From contig CAZSDK010000019.1 in the NCBI GenBank assembly GCA_964605655.1, positions 15,197 through 79,196 on the forward strand: a stretch of 64,000 nt of DNA, written 5' to 3'. The notes below the pieces were generated by a model. It was not told the origin of the DNA and ran no database searches. It saw only the letters and a list, made by a program, of their open reading frames with translations. Both the position numbers and the translations under genes were made by a program. Positions 7,369 through 14,343 of this stretch are shown one piece after another; the first letter of the stretch is position 1, and every line of letters begins with the position of its first letter. This DNA comes from JAKLIX01 sp964605655 (GTDB lineage Bacteria; Bacteroidota; Bacteroidia; Bacteroidales; CAIXZF01).

Positions 7369-7458
7369 ACTTTGTCTTGCCCCAGGTAAAGACAAAGTTA
7401 CCCTATTTTAACAAATCGAAACAGGAAGGCTACTTCTTGTTAAGTTATAGCCTTAACA
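7369..7458. repeat. Two small hairpins between repeat copies A and B
   Basis: ACTTTGTCTT (7369-7378) pairs perfectly with AAGACAAAGT (7389-7398). TGTTAAG (7438-7444) pairs with CTTAACA (7452-7458). No gene is visible between 7362 and 7502, and this stretch is unlike the spacers of the tandem array. Confidence 0.5.
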
Positions 7459-7502
7459 GAATGGCTTTTCCAGGTGAAAATATATTGATGCATTCATAAT
7501 AG

Positions 7503-8061
7503 TTCCCCTTCCTCCGTGTGGAGGAAGGGGCCAGGGGATGGAGGTGAAAATAAGCAACGGCAAACGGTAATGATTAAAGGAGGNNNNNNNNNNNNNNNNN
7601 NNNNNNNNNNNNNNNNNNNNNNNNNNNNNNNNNNNNNNNNNNNNNNNNNNNNNNNNNNNNNNNNNNNNNNNNNNNNNNNNNNNGGCCAGGGGATGGAGGT
7701 GAAAATAAGCAACGGCAAACGGTAATGATTAAAGGAGGGGCCATATTACATTGATAATCAGTATATTATAAAGAGTTCCCCTTCCTCCGTGTGGAGGAAG
7801 GGGCCAGGGGATGGAGGTGAAAATAAGAAAAGACAAACAGTAATGATTGAAAGGGTTTTTGGTAATACATTGAAATTCATCATATTAATAATGAGTTCCC
7901 CTTTCTCCGTGTGGAGGAAGGGGCCAGGGGATGGAGGTGAAAATAAGCAACGGCAAACGGTAATGATTAAAGGAGGCGCCCATATTACATTGGCGTTCAG
8001 TATATTACAATAATGATTCCCCTTCCTCCGTGTGGAGGAAGGGGCCAGGGGATGGAGGTAA
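7503..8061 (+). repeat. Tandem array of ~120-bp hairpin-containing units
   Basis: Units start at 7503 (B), before 7684 (C, truncated by the gap), 7776 (D), 7896 (E) and 8017 (F). D to E is 120 nt and E to F is 121 nt. Each begins with an 11-bp perfect stem CCCCTTCCTCC-GTGT-GGAGGAAGGGG (one base changed in E), followed by CCAGGGGATGGAGGTGAAAA and a ~70-nt tail. The tails of B, C and E share TAAGCAACGGCAAACGG and ATGATTAAAGGAGG; D is more diverged. The second G-rich segment can compete with the hairpin 3' arm for the C-rich arm. Short ORFs read through these units are artefacts of the repeat. The array ends 9 nt before the ABC transporter stop, so it may act as that gene's 3' structure. Confidence 0.85.
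7584..7683. other. Assembly gap (100 N)
   Basis: Exactly 100 undetermined bases, the usual placeholder for a gap of unknown size. It lies inside the tandem array, where identical units prevent short-read assembly, so the true number of units is unknown. Confidence 0.98.
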
Positions 8062-8069
8062 AAAAGTAA

Positions 8070-9809
8070 CTAAACCCCGTCCATCCTAGGGATAGCGGAG
8101 ATAAGGTTCCGGGTGTATTCGTTTCCGGGATGATGATATATCTGGTCGGCATCCCCTTCTTCAATGATTTTGCCGTCTTTCATCACGATCATACGGTCCG
8201 ACATGAACTTCACCACCGACAGGTCGTGGGAGATGAAGATATAAGTGAAGCCGAATTCCTTTTTCAACTGGTTGAGAAGGTTCAGCACCTGGGCCTGTAT
8301 GGAGATATCAAGGGCCGACACCGATTCGTCACATACGATGAACTTCGGATTCAGGGCCAGCGCCCTGGCGATACATATTCGCTGCCGCTGACCTCCTGAA
8401 AATTCATGGGGATACCGGTAATAATGGATCTCCTCGAGGCCCACTTTCTGGAGCAGTTCTAGGGCTTTCAGCTTCCTTGCCCTGCGGCTTTTTACCAGTC
8501 CGTGCACTTTCATGGGCTCCGTGAGTATGGACCCGATGCTATGCCTTGGGTTCAGAGAGGAGTAAGGGTCCTGGAAGATGATCTGGAAGTTCTTTCTCAG
8601 TTTTCTCAGCGTCTTCTTGTCGATTGAGTCCAGGGGAGCCTCATCAAAGGTGACCTGTCCGGAGGACGGGGTGATCAATGCCAGCAAGGCCCTTCCCAGG
8701 GTGGTCTTGCCGCATCCGGACTCACCTACCAGTCCCAGGGTCTCGCCAGGGTACACTTCCAGGCTGACTTCATCCACAGCCCTGAGGACATCCAGGGTCT
8801 TTCCCAGCCAGCTCTTTTTTGTGGGAAAACTGACGCTGAGGTCGCGGGCAGTCAGGCAGGGCGGCCTTGAATAGATGGCCTCCAGCTGCTGTTTCCTTTG
8901 TTCGTCGCTAACGATCTGTCTGACATCTTTTTCAGGTTTTTTCAGACCACTGAGGTAGTCGTTGACGGTCGGCAGGGTTTCCAGCCTTACATCGAGAGGA
9001 GGCCGGCAGGCCAGCAGGCCTCTGGTATAAGGATGTACCGGTTGGTTGAATACCTGACTGGCAGAACCCGCCTCCACCATCTTTCCATGCTGCATCACCA
9101 GCACCCTGTCGGCGATGTTTCGGACAATGGCCAGGTCGTGTGAGATAAAGATGAGACTGAGACCATAAAGATGCTGAAGCTCCCTGAGAAGTTCCAGGAT
9201 GGTTTTTTGCACCGTGACGTCGAGGGCTGTGGTGGGTTCGTCAGCGATGAGCAGGGTAGGGTGGCAGGCCAGGGCCATGGCGATCATGACCCTTTGCTTC
9301 TGTCCTCCGGATATCTGATGAGGCCAGGCGCTGAAGATCTTCTGCACCCTGGGAAGACGCACTTCTTCAAAAAGCTGGAGTGTACGGTCGGCAGCCGCCT
9401 TGGGTGACATCTTCTCGTGAAGAATCAGGGCTTCCATCACCTGTTTGCCGCAACGCATCACGGGGTTCAAGGAGGTCATGGGTTCCTGGAAAACCATGGA
9501 GACAGACTTGCCCCTGAAGGTCTGAAGCTGCTTCTCGTTCAACTTCAGCAGGTCGGTATTGCTGTCATCATCCTTTATAAAGAGGATCTCTCCGTGGTCG
9601 ATCCTGGCGGCAGGTACAGGTAACAACCCCATGATGGCCAGGGCAGACACCGATTTTCCTGACCCGGATTCCCCGACGATGCCGAGTGTCTCTTCCCTCT
9701 TCACTTCAAAAGAAAGATCATAAACGGCCTTCAACCATTCATTCCCGCTTTGGAAAGAAACGCCCAGATGCCGTACCTCGAGAATATTTTCTTTCTTCTT
9801 TTTTTCCAT
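8070..9809 (-). CDS. Oligopeptide/dipeptide-type ABC transporter, fused dual ATPase
   Basis: 579 aa from ATG 9809. The in-frame ATG at 9827 lies too close to the -7 box to be on the transcript. Two complete ATP-binding domains are fused as in YejF or DppD-DppF: the first with GESGSGKS, VFQEPMTSLNP, SGGQKQRVMIAMAL and LLIADEPTTALDV; the second, from about residue 310, with GESGCGKTTLGRAL, IFQDPYSSLNPR, SGGQRQRICIARAL and CDESVSALDIS. Each has a PYTR/EYTR C-terminal oligopeptide-transporter motif. The protein would energise uptake of peptides or of a peptide-like compound through a membrane permease pair. No permease or binding protein gene is adjacent here. It is divergent from comF. Confidence 0.92.
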   Translation of the reverse strand: MEKKKKENILEVRHLGVSFQSGNEWLKAVYDLSFEVKREETLGIVGESGSGKSVSALAIMGLLPVPAARIDHGEILFIKDDDSNTDLLKLNEKQLQTFRGKSVSMVFQEPMTSLNPVMRCGKQVMEALILHEKMSPKAAADRTLQLFEEVRLPRVQKIFSAWPHQISGGQKQRVMIAMALACHPTLLIADEPTTALDVTVQKTILELLRELQHLYGLSLIFISHDLAIVRNIADRVLVMQHGKMVEAGSASQVFNQPVHPYTRGLLACRPPLDVRLETLPTVNDYLSGLKKPEKDVRQIVSDEQRKQQLEAIYSRPPCLTARDLSVSFPTKKSWLGKTLDVLRAVDEVSLEVYPGETLGLVGESGCGKTTLGRALLALITPSSGQVTFDEAPLDSIDKKTLRKLRKNFQIIFQDPYSSLNPRHSIGSILTEPMKVHGLVKSRRARKLKALELLQKVGLEEIHYYRYPHEFSGGQRQRICIARALALNPKFIVCDESVSALDISIQAQVLNLLNQLKKEFGFTYIFISHDLSVVKFMSDRMIVMKDGKIIEEGDADQIYHHPGNEYTRNLISAIPRMDGV

Positions 9810-9828
9810 TTTCTTTCCCTGATGCATA

Positions 9829-9836
9829 CAAATGTA
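9829..9836 (-). promoter_or_regulatory. -7 box TACATTTG for the ABC ATPase gene
   Basis: On the minus strand 9836 to 9829 is TACATTTG. The expected transcript start near 9822 excludes ATG 9827 and supports ATG 9809. Confidence 0.5.
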
Positions 9837-9896
9837 TAAACCCGATCAATGCAATGGAAATTTTCTGTTGTGTTGACCGGGATAAAGACTATTACC

Positions 9897-10592
9897 ATGA
9901 TGAAGACCTATTTCAAGGATCTGACCGGGATCTTCTTCCCTCGCCTCTGTCCGGGATGTGGCAGATCGCTCCTTTCTCATGAGGATGTGCTCTGCACAGG
10001 ATGCTGGATGGAGCTTCCCAGGACCCGTTTTCATGAGGATCCTTCCAACCCGGTGAGCCAGACCTTCTGGGGGAGGGTCCCCCTGGTACAGGCTTCGGCT
10101 TTTCTGTATTATCTGAAGGGAAACCGCGTTCAAAGGCTGATCCATCAGCTAAAGTACAAGGGACAGAGGGAGTTGGGAAGCTTTCTCGGGGAGGAGTACG
10201 GGACAGAGCTAAAAAAAATGGGAGGGCTCGACGGGGCGGACCTGATCATCCCTGTACCCCTGCATCCAAAGAAACAAAGGACCAGGGGTTATAACCAGAG
10301 TGAGCTGATTGCAGAAGGTCTCGGCAAGGGGTTGGGCATACCCGTGGAAGCAGGAATACTCATACGGAGAAAAGCCACCCAGACCCAGACCAGGAAAACC
10401 CGGTACCGACGCTGGGAGAATGTGGAAGGGATGTTTGGGTTAAAGAATCCTGAGCGGCTGAGCGGTAAGTCGTTGATCCTGGTGGATGATGTGATCACCA
10501 CCGGTGCGACCCTGGAAGCCTGTGCCAGGGAGTTACTGAAGGTAAAGGATGTGAAACTGAGCGTTGTGGCATTGGCCTATTCGGGCAAGTGA
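9897..10592 (+). CDS. comF: ComF family phosphoribosyltransferase-like protein
   Basis: 231 aa from ATG 9897 (a second ATG follows at 9900). An upstream in-frame ATG at 9849 would add 16 residues without family similarity. The N-terminus holds the ComF zinc-binding pairs CPGCG and CTGCW (residues ~15-35). The C-terminal half is a type I PRTase fold with LILVDDVITTGATLEAC, the PRPP-binding loop. Also visible is PVPLHPKKQRTRGYNQSELIA, typical for the family. ComF homologues take part in DNA uptake in naturally competent bacteria, possibly linking the translocated strand to primosome function. In most Bacteroidota the role is untested. It converges on buk with 8 nt between the stops. Confidence 0.9.
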   Translation: MMKTYFKDLTGIFFPRLCPGCGRSLLSHEDVLCTGCWMELPRTRFHEDPSNPVSQTFWGRVPLVQASAFLYYLKGNRVQRLIHQLKYKGQRELGSFLGEEYGTELKKMGGLDGADLIIPVPLHPKKQRTRGYNQSELIAEGLGKGLGIPVEAGILIRRKATQTQTRKTRYRRWENVEGMFGLKNPERLSGKSLILVDDVITTGATLEACARELLKVKDVKLSVVALAYSGK

Positions 10593-10600
10593 TCTTTTTG

Positions 10601-11674
10601 TCAGTATTCTTTGGGAATGGCTTCACCAGTAAGCACGCGAAGGCCGCTCATGGCCAGGGCCCACATTTCGTCTTCCCCCGGGAAGATATGCACAGGAGCC
10701 ATCCAGCTCACCCTTTCGGTGATCAGGCCCGCGAAGGCTTTGCTGTGTGCAATTCCTCCTGTGATGAGTATGGCGTCGATCTTTCCTTTGAGCACCGTGG
10801 CCATGGCTCCCACCCATTTGGACACCTGGTAGGCCATGGCTTCAAAGATCAGCCTGGCCCGGACATCGCCCTTTTCAATGTTCTGTTCCACCTGGGCACA
10901 GTCGTTAGTGCCCAGAAAGGCTACCATGCCTCCTTCCCCTTTCACCATCTTTTTAACTTGTGCCAAGGTATATTTACCTGAAAAACAAAGTTTTACAAGG
11001 TCACCTGTGGGGAGGGTCCCACTTCTTTCCGGGGTGAAAGGCCCTTCACCGTCAAGGCCCTGGTTCACATCCACCACCTTTCCTTTCTTGTGGGCACCTA
11101 TGGTGATGCCTCCTCCCAGGTGTACCACGATAAGGTTGAGGTCCTCATACTTTTGCTTTTTGGAGGAGGCATAGTTGCGTGCCACGGCTTTCTGGTTCAG
11201 GGCGTGGAAGATGGAAATCCTCTCGAATTCCGGATGTCCGGAGATGCGGGCAATGTCATCCAGTTCATCCACCACGATGGGATCGGTGATATACGCCTTG
11301 GCATCTGGAAGAGAAAGGGCCAGGTCATGGGAGATCAAACCTCCCAGGTTGGAGGCATGTTCCCCCAGCGGACTGTGCAGGAGGTCCTGGATCATCTTCT
11401 TATTGACCTCATAGACACCTGATTCTATGGGTCTTAACAATCCACCCCTGCCCACGATCACTTTGATTTTATTCAGGTCTATAGAGGCATCTTCCAGTTC
11501 TCTCAGGATGATCTCTTTACGGAACCGGAACTGGTCGGTGATCTTCTCAAATTTCTCGATTTCGGCGGCAGAATGACGGATGGTTTTCACCAGAACAGGA
11601 TCGTAGTCTTTATAGACGGCGATTTTAGTCGAGGTTGAACCCGGGTTGATGGCAAGTATCCTTACCCCTTTCAT
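10601..11674 (-). CDS. buk: Butyrate kinase
   Basis: 357 aa, full length for the acetate/butyrate kinase (ASKHA) family. It opens with ILAINPGSTSTKIAVY, the phosphate-1 motif with the conserved Asn and Ser. VHLGGGITIGAHKKGKV is the central glycine-rich segment. The C-terminal part has ILITGGIAHSKAF and HIFPGEDE, which are characteristic of butyrate rather than acetate kinases. The enzyme converts butyryl-phosphate and ADP to butyrate and ATP. It is the second gene of a ptb-buk operon (21 nt gap), so the cell can conserve energy by substrate-level phosphorylation. In Bacteroidota the pair may also use branched-chain acyl phosphates from amino-acid fermentation. Branched substrates are an inference. 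Confidence 0.96.
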   Translation of the reverse strand: MKGVRILAINPGSTSTKIAVYKDYDPVLVKTIRHSAAEIEKFEKITDQFRFRKEIILRELEDASIDLNKIKVIVGRGGLLRPIESGVYEVNKKMIQDLLHSPLGEHASNLGGLISHDLALSLPDAKAYITDPIVVDELDDIARISGHPEFERISIFHALNQKAVARNYASSKKQKYEDLNLIVVHLGGGITIGAHKKGKVVDVNQGLDGEGPFTPERSGTLPTGDLVKLCFSGKYTLAQVKKMVKGEGGMVAFLGTNDCAQVEQNIEKGDVRARLIFEAMAYQVSKWVGAMATVLKGKIDAILITGGIAHSKAFAGLITERVSWMAPVHIFPGEDEMWALAMSGLRVLTGEAIPKEY

Positions 11675-11695
11675 AGAATGAGTGGTAGGTTGAGA

Positions 11696-12601
11696 TTATT
11701 TGCTTACCAGCGCAGCCAGGGCGATGGAGTAAAGTTTGGTCAGCATGGAGTCGCCCCTGGAGGAGAGTACGGCAGGCACCCTGGCACCGAAGACGAGGGC
11801 TCCGAGTTCTCCGCCGGCCAGCTTGGTGTTAGTCTTGTAGAAGACATTACCTGCTTCAATATTGGGAAACAGCATGCAGTCGGCATCACCGGCCACAGGG
11901 CTTGTCAGCTTCTTGATCTCTGCCGATTCCTTGTCCACGGCAACGTCCACTGCCAGGGGTCCGTCAACCAGAGCACCCTTGATCTGTCCGCGATCGGCCA
12001 TCTTGGCAATGATAGCAGCATCGACGCAGGCCTGCATGCCGGCCAGCATCTGTTCCGTAGCGGCAATACAGGCTACTTTGGGTTTCTCGATACCCAGGGC
12101 ATGGGCCGTCTGGATCAGGAAGTTGGTAAGGGCAATCTTTTGTTTCAGGTCCGGGGCGGGGATGATGGCTACATCACCACAGATGATGAGCTTGGGATAG
12201 TTGGGATTTTCAATCACACTCACATGGGTGAGGATGGCACCGGGGTCCATCAGGCCTTTTTCCTTATCCAGGATAGCCTTCATATAACGGTCGGTGCTGA
12301 CCAGTCCTTTCATGAGAATGTCGCCTTCCCCCTGGTTGATCAATTCCACTGCCTTGGCAGCAGCCTTGATCTCATTGGCTTCCTGGACGATCCTGAAAAT
12401 ATTCACATCGATGCCATGCTCCTGGCAGACACTCTTGATGGTCTCTGTATCACCCACCAGAGTGCCGGCAATCAAATCCCTTTTGATGGCCTCCGATACG
12501 GCTCCTATGGTATGTGAATCGTTGGCGTAAGCAGCGATCAGTCTTTTTTTCGGTTTTGCCTGTAAGGCAGTGAACATCTGGTCAAGTCTTGTGATAGTCA
12601 T
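11696..12601 (-). CDS. ptb: Phosphate butyryltransferase
   Basis: 301 aa, the normal length for the phosphate acetyl/butyryltransferase family. The family pattern is clear: AYANDSHTIGAVSEAIKRD near the N-terminus, GEGDILMKGLVSTDRYMKAI, and C-terminal LVDGPLAVDVAVDKESA and CMLFPNIEAGNVFYK. It exchanges CoA of butyryl-CoA for phosphate, feeding butyrate kinase encoded immediately downstream. The start at 12601 follows a leader of about 50 nt from a -7 box TAATTTTG. Together with tryptophanase and PruA it fits a strictly or mainly fermentative metabolism. Confidence 0.96.
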   Translation of the reverse strand: MTITRLDQMFTALQAKPKKRLIAAYANDSHTIGAVSEAIKRDLIAGTLVGDTETIKSVCQEHGIDVNIFRIVQEANEIKAAAKAVELINQGEGDILMKGLVSTDRYMKAILDKEKGLMDPGAILTHVSVIENPNYPKLIICGDVAIIPAPDLKQKIALTNFLIQTAHALGIEKPKVACIAATEQMLAGMQACVDAAIIAKMADRGQIKGALVDGPLAVDVAVDKESAEIKKLTSPVAGDADCMLFPNIEAGNVFYKTNTKLAGGELGALVFGARVPAVLSSRGDSMLTKLYSIALAALVSK

Positions 12602-12655
12602 GGTAAAAGATTTTTCGTATTATAATAAGGGAAACGGATGCAACCGAAAGGAGCG

Positions 12656-12663
12656 CAAAATTA
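12656..12663 (-). promoter_or_regulatory. -7 box TAATTTTG for ptb-buk
   Basis: On the minus strand 12663 to 12656 reads TAATTTTG. A TTG lies only 14 nt upstream, so the -33 element is uncertain. Confidence 0.5.
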
Positions 12664-12726
12664 AAAAATTTTGTCGACAATTAAGTGGTTATCAGCATAG
12701 AAATCACAAAAAAAGAAGGGTGGAGG

Positions 12727-13998
12727 TCAGCGGGAATAAAACAGGATCATGTCGGAGATGGCCTTTTTACAGACAGGACAAAAGTTGTTGTACCTGCCTG
12801 AGAGCATGGTACAATCAAGGTAGGGCCGGTACACGCCTGTAGCCGAGTAACCACCTCCTTCAAAGACACCGATGACCCCTTCATACTTGTCATCTGCGGG
12901 TGTTGGTACAGGAGTTTCTTTTTTAACCTGGTCCTTCCATTTTTTGTTGAACTCTTTTAAGGTGGTCAGGTTGGGTTCCCAGGGCTCCACATTTTTCGGG
13001 TAAAAATCCTGCATGGCCACATCGGAAGTGTAATATTCATCTCCCAGTCCGGCTAAGGAATGCCCGAACTCATGGACCAGGACATAGGAAGAAAGGTTGT
13101 CGTCGCTGGTACACATGGCATAGGTGTTGTAAAAGCCGCCACCGCCGTACTTCTTATCGTTCACGATCACGATGATCTGGTCGTAGGGGGCGTTGGAGGC
13201 CAGGTGCCGTAAGGTCTTGTTGTCGGAGGTCGTCAGATAACGGTCGGTGTAAAAGGTCCAGAAATGGGAGTTGACGACCGTGGATTTCCACTCCTCCAGG
13301 CCCGGGTTGTCGGTACCGCTCTCCCTGCTGGGAGACTCCACCAGCCAGAAGTTTATCAGTTCTTTATTCTCGTTGAAAGGCTCACAATCCAGGATGTAAT
13401 CCATGAATCTTTTGGCATCTTTCCTGAATTTACCCATTTGTCTCTTGGTGTAGCCTTCGGCGATGAACACCACATCCAGCTTGTGGGAAGGGTCGCCCTG
13501 GTAGAGGAGCTGACGGGTATCACACTGAAAGGCGTTGTCTTTGGTTATCAGCACGTCTTCAGGATCGATGAAAAACGTCCACATGGGTTTCCAGATGTCA
13601 TCGGTCATCCTGGAGCTGAACTCGACTTTGACCGTTGACCTGGGAAACGGCATCAACACGGTCTCGTGAAAGGCGCGGTTGTTCTTTTTAGCCTCATCAG
13701 TAGTCCTCCATTCCCCGAAAAGCGTGCAGTATGAGGTCTGGTAGATCAGTTCGCCGGTGGCAGAATCGTAGGCCTGGAATTTATAAGTGCCATAATCAAA
13801 AGGGTTGATCAGCATGGTTTTGGTCCGGTCCCATACCGGCTCCCGGATGAGCTCATCCAAAGCATAATATTCGTTATTGGCATTTCCCGAATGGATATAG
13901 TCGATGCGTAGGGTCTTGTTATGAAAAAGATCATGGAAGTTCCCGGCAGAAGCACCCAGAAAGGTTACGGATAAAAGGAAGAAAAATATTTGACGCAT
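12727..13998 (-). CDS. Secreted M64 family (IgA protease-like) zinc metallopeptidase
   Basis: 423 aa from ATG 13998. The longer frame from 14139 adds 47 residues before the signal peptide MRQIFFFLLSVTFLGASAG and is rejected. The N-terminal ~150 residues form the Bacteroidota-specific M64 N-terminal beta domain. The catalytic domain starts around DVVFIAEGYTKRQMGKF. The zinc site is HEFGHSLAGLGDEYY at about residue 308, with both His, the catalytic Glu and the downstream Asp/Glu. NDKKYGGGGFYN and CTMLSGRYNNFCPVCKKAI are further family segments. M64 members of gut bacteria are described as IgA-cleaving or general exported proteases; here only export and proteolysis are safe. A terminator-like hairpin lies in its leader. 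Confidence 0.92.
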   Translation of the reverse strand: MRQIFFFLLSVTFLGASAGNFHDLFHNKTLRIDYIHSGNANNEYYALDELIREPVWDRTKTMLINPFDYGTYKFQAYDSATGELIYQTSYCTLFGEWRTTDEAKKNNRAFHETVLMPFPRSTVKVEFSSRMTDDIWKPMWTFFIDPEDVLITKDNAFQCDTRQLLYQGDPSHKLDVVFIAEGYTKRQMGKFRKDAKRFMDYILDCEPFNENKELINFWLVESPSRESGTDNPGLEEWKSTVVNSHFWTFYTDRYLTTSDNKTLRHLASNAPYDQIIVIVNDKKYGGGGFYNTYAMCTSDDNLSSYVLVHEFGHSLAGLGDEYYTSDVAMQDFYPKNVEPWEPNLTTLKEFNKKWKDQVKKETPVPTPADDKYEGVIGVFEGGGYSATGVYRPYLDCTMLSGRYNNFCPVCKKAISDMILFYSR

Positions 13999-14019
13999 GG
14001 CAATGAAGGAATTAATAAA

Positions 14020-14039
14020 AAGACCCTGTTCCAGGTCTT
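14020..14039 (-). terminator. Terminator-like hairpin in the leader of the M64 peptidase gene
   Basis: On the minus strand AAGACC (14039-14034) pairs with GGTCTT (14025-14020), the stem can extend by TG/CA around a bulge, and TTTTATT follows. It lies between the predicted promoter (14110-14117) and the ATG at 13998, only about 20 nt before the start codon, so it could attenuate the gene. Confidence 0.45.
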
Positions 14040-14109
14040 GTTCGGCCGGTGAAAATAAAAAAAATATTTCAATGGTGAGTAGCTGTATCACATGAAACAA
14101 GCCATAATC

Positions 14110-14117
14110 CAAACGTA
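14110..14117 (-). promoter_or_regulatory. -7 box TACGTTTG for the M64 peptidase gene
   Basis: On the minus strand 14117 to 14110 reads TACGTTTG, implying a leader of about 105 nt before ATG 13998. Confidence 0.45.
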
Positions 14118-14163
14118 TGCAGAGACCTGTATGATTCATTGATTATTGGGGACTTACATAAAA

Positions 14164-14195
14164 TTTGGCAGATTAAAATACTATTCCTATTTTTG
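14164..14195 (+). promoter_or_regulatory. Promoter of the tryptophanase gene
   Basis: TTTG at 14164-14167 and TATTTTTG at 14188-14195, spaced by 20 nt, form a full Bacteroidota promoter. The transcript would start near 14202, leaving a leader of about 140 nt before tnaA. Confidence 0.65.
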
Positions 14196-14211
14196 TACTA
14201 TAAACTCCTTT

Positions 14212-14292
14212 ATGAAGAGCCTCCCATCATTCTGTGCGATAAAGAAGTTTCTCTTTCTGAATATCAAGAAAAGGGATTCCCATTCCCTGTAG
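14212..14292 (+). CDS. Possible 26-residue leader peptide upstream of tryptophanase
   Basis: An open frame from ATG 14212 to TAG 14290-14292 encodes a 26-residue basic peptide beginning MKSLPSFCAIKKFLF, lying wholly in the tnaA leader. Proteobacterial tna operons are regulated by a 24-residue TnaC peptide with an essential Trp; this peptide has no Trp, so the same mechanism is not supported. No clear ribosome binding site is seen. It may be chance. Confidence 0.25.
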   Translation: MKSLPSFCAIKKFLFLNIKKRDSHSL

Positions 14293-14343
14293 TTTCTTGA
14301 GCCCTCCCGCTTTTTCAACAGTATTATAAACGAATACGGAGTA

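Noticed and set aside
7516..8013. Short ORFs starting MWRKGPGDGGENK read through the repeat units
   Set aside because: They repeat with the hairpin element, contain undetermined bases in one case, and have no start signals; they are by-products of the repeat.
7503..8061. Regularly spaced palindromic repeats that might be a CRISPR array
   Set aside because: The segments between the hairpins are homologous to each other (shared TAAGCAACGGCAAACGG and ATGATTAAAGGAGG), the period is ~120 nt, and no cas gene is present. It is a tandem repeat, not a CRISPR array.
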